In this document: piece after piece, positions 62,784 to 64,000 of the stretch
Layout of the letters: each line of letters starts with the position of its first letter
How positions within the stretch are numbered: the first letter of the stretch is position 1
Assembly: GCA_900768185.1 (NCBI GenBank)
Contig: CAAGCB010000002.1
Coordinates: 72,793 to 136,792 of the forward strand
Direction of reading: 5' to 3'
Source: Alphaproteobacteria bacterium
GTDB taxonomy: Bacteria; Pseudomonadota; Alphaproteobacteria; CAAGCB01; CAG-977
DNA: 64,000 bases
Position numbers and translations under genes: made by a program
Notes under the pieces: generated by a model
What the model was told of the DNA's origin: nothing
Seen by the model: the letters and a program-made list of their open reading frames with translations, nothing else
The model's database searches: none

Positions 62784-63858
62784 TGACAATCCTTACGACT
62801 TCTGCCGCTTCTTCGTCCGTCAACACGGGCGACATGGGCAGGGAAATGATCGTGCGGTGAATTTCTTCGCTGATCGGGTAAGAGCGATTCGCCCATTCTT
62901 TGTACGCGTCCTGTTTGTGCGGCGGGGTCGGATAGTGGATAATCGTTTGCACGCCGTTGTCCGTCAGATACTGTTGAAAGCGGTCGCGTTCCGCCGTCCT
63001 GACCGCGAAAACGTGCCAAACCGCCGCGTCTTCGCTGTATGTTTCGGGCAGAATGATTTTCGGGTTCGTTATGTTCTTGCGGTAATATGTCGCAATTTCG
63101 CGACGGCGGGCGTTGTCCGCGTCCAAATGCGGCAGCTTCACGTCCAAAACGGCTGCCTGCAGTTCGTCCAAACGACTGTTCGTGCCTTTGTAAATGTGGT
63201 GGTATTTGCGATCCGAACCGTAGTTTGCCAAAGCTTTGACTTTATTATACAGTTCTTCGTCGTTCGTCACGACCGCGCCGCCGTCGCCCATACAGCCGAG
63301 GTTCTTTCCGGGGTAGAACGAAAACGCGCCCGCGTCCGACAGGTTGCCAACGCGTTTGCCCTGATAAAACGCCCCGTGCGCCTGCGCGCAGTCTTCAAAC
63401 ACTTTCAAGCCGTGTTTTTGAGCGACGTCCCACACTTTTTGCATTTGAACGGCTTGACCGTACAGGTGGACGACCATAATCGCTTTTGTTTTCGGTGTGA
63501 TTGCCGCTTCGATTTTATCGGGATCGATGTTGTAGGTGTGAATGTCGGGTTCGACCAAAACGGGCGTACAGCCGTTTTCCGATATCGCCAAAATCGTCGC
63601 GATATAGGTGTTTGACGGAACGATGATTTCGTCGTCCGCGCCGAAACCGCTCGCTTTGATGATTAAATTCAACGCGTCCAATCCGTTCGCCACGCCGACG
63701 GCGTACTTCGTGCCGCAGTAGTCGGCGAAGTGCTTGGAAAAGGTTTCGTTTTCTTCGCCCTGCAAATACCAGCCTTTGTCCAGAATACGGGCAAAACGAG
63801 CATCGATTTCCGAACGGAAACGATTGTTCACTTTGGCTAAATCAAGAAAAGGAATCAT
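62770..63858 (-). CDS. FdtB/QdtB-like dTDP-3-oxo-hexose aminotransferase (DegT/DnrJ/EryC1)
   Basis: A 362-residue PLP enzyme; start [14 protein letters not shown] has a perfect AAAGGAGG. The DegT fold is complete: [49 protein letters not shown] and the PLP-lysine motif [41 protein letters not shown] is the substrate loop typical of 3-aminosugar transaminases. With the ketoisomerase and acetyltransferase it gives a dTDP-3-acetamido-3,6-dideoxyhexose. The precursor genes rmlA/rmlB are not in this window. Confidence 0.93.
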   Translation of the reverse strand: MIPFLDLAKVNNRFRSEIDARFARILDKGWYLQGEENETFSKHFADYCGTKYAVGVANGLDALNLIIKASGFGADDEIIVPSNTYIATILAISENGCTPVLVEPDIHTYNIDPDKIEAAITPKTKAIMVVHLYGQAVQMQKVWDVAQKHGLKVFEDCAQAHGAFYQGKRVGNLSDAGAFSFYPGKNLGCMGDGGAVVTNDEELYNKVKALANYGSDRKYHHIYKGTNSRLDELQAAVLDVKLPHLDADNARRREIATYYRKNITNPKIILPETYSEDAAVWHVFAVRTAERDRFQQYLTDNGVQTIIHYPTPPHKQDAYKEWANRSYPISEEIHRTIISLPMSPVLTDEEAAEVVRIVNEYR

Positions 63859-63950
63859 TAAAAAGCCTCCTTTGACGCTATCATCACGCGGCACAGCGCG
63901 TTGTTCAGTTTCAATCGTGCGTAGCGGTACAGGGCGTGAAGTTTATTCAT
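63858..63950 (-). CDS. Short 30-residue ORF coupled to the aminotransferase gene
   Basis: A 30-residue basic, helical peptide ([20 protein letters not shown] then [10 protein letters not shown]) whose start overlaps the upstream stop (TGATG) and whose stop overlaps the next start (TAATG). Its end encodes the AAAGGAGG RBS of the aminotransferase. It may be a real small protein, the remnant of a glycosyltransferase-type gene, or a translational-coupling leader. No family recognised. Confidence 0.35.
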   Translation of the reverse strand: MNKLHALYRYARLKLNNALCRVMIASKEAF

Positions 63951-64000
63951 CACAGTTCCGCCTTTCGCGAGATTTTGGAATAAACCGACGCCGCGGGAAT
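63950..64000 (-). CDS. 3' end of an upstream operon gene, cut by the window edge
   Basis: Sixteen codons and a TGA stop are visible (IPAASVYSKISRKAEL). The I-P-A-x-x start of this stretch resembles the GIPAK ending of hexapeptide acyltransferases, but too little is present to assign it. The stop overlaps the small ORF start. Confidence 0.4.
   Translation of the reverse strand: MPAASVYSKISRKAEL

Overview
The window looks like a chromosomal segment of an alphaproteobacterium. Four features support this: a large-type NAD-glutamate dehydrogenase, a CarD/CdnL regulator, a TPR lipoprotein coupled to ispE, and a parvulin-type PPIase gene divergent from secA. Base composition is mid-range. The predicted genes read normally with all three standard stop codons. 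Assignment below class is inference. I see no rRNA, tRNA, CRISPR array or complete insertion sequence.

Layout. 1-1474 holds a broken-off gene followed by tsaB and rimI. 1420-3629 (minus) carries a methyltransferase-like gene, an MscS channel and an unknown membrane protein. 3773-6917 carries an unusually short NAD-glutamate dehydrogenase and an RluA-like protein with a lipoprotein signal. Then follow carD, an unknown membrane protein, a solo IS1-InsA-like zinc-ribbon/HTH protein, a family-4-type uracil-DNA glycosylase, TPR lipoprotein-ispE, an RND efflux pair and an esterase. 18235-24639 is a polyphosphate cluster: ppk1, a double-domain PPK2 and an ABC-F ATPase, with a divergent SixA-like phosphatase. 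24636-32567 holds MTA/SAH nucleosidase, dCMP deaminase, PPIase, secA, a YjfB-like small protein, a HAD nucleotidase, a PepT-like peptidase and slyX. 32582-37248 holds a putative metallopeptidase and partner, infA, a TerB-like protein, yajQ and two unknowns. 37264-42140 is rpmI-rplT-pheS-pheT-hydrolase without infC. Then come L-serine dehydratase, a BI-1 protein, a deglycation-type pair (LMW phosphatase plus fructosamine-kinase-like), nth, two large unknown proteins (one Q-rich, LPD7-like), gap-pgk, a lipoprotein and an aldo/keto reductase.

From about 55.1 kb to the end the DNA is visibly A+T-richer. It holds a solitary T7-type tail-fibre-like gene, a short FRG-domain gene, and a minus-strand surface-polysaccharide operon. 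That operon carries FdtB/FdtA/FdtC-type enzymes for a dTDP-3-acetamido-3,6-dideoxyhexose, three GT2 glycosyltransferase domains, an epimerase, a CatB acetyltransferase domain and an SGNH-type acyltransferase/hydrolase.

Most notable points: (1) an RluA-like protein predicted to be an exported lipoprotein with an altered catalytic motif; (2) a glutamate dehydrogenase about half the usual size; (3) an A8 tract that splits the SGNH gene, with seven A's restoring a 277-residue frame; (4) a GTGTGT tract where removing two bases restores a normal epimerase end, so the 823-residue epimerase-GT-acetyltransferase ORF is probably a frameshift product; (5) a terminator hairpin between promoter and RBS of the tail-fibre-like gene; (6) a repeat-expanded protein with an LPD7-like segment.
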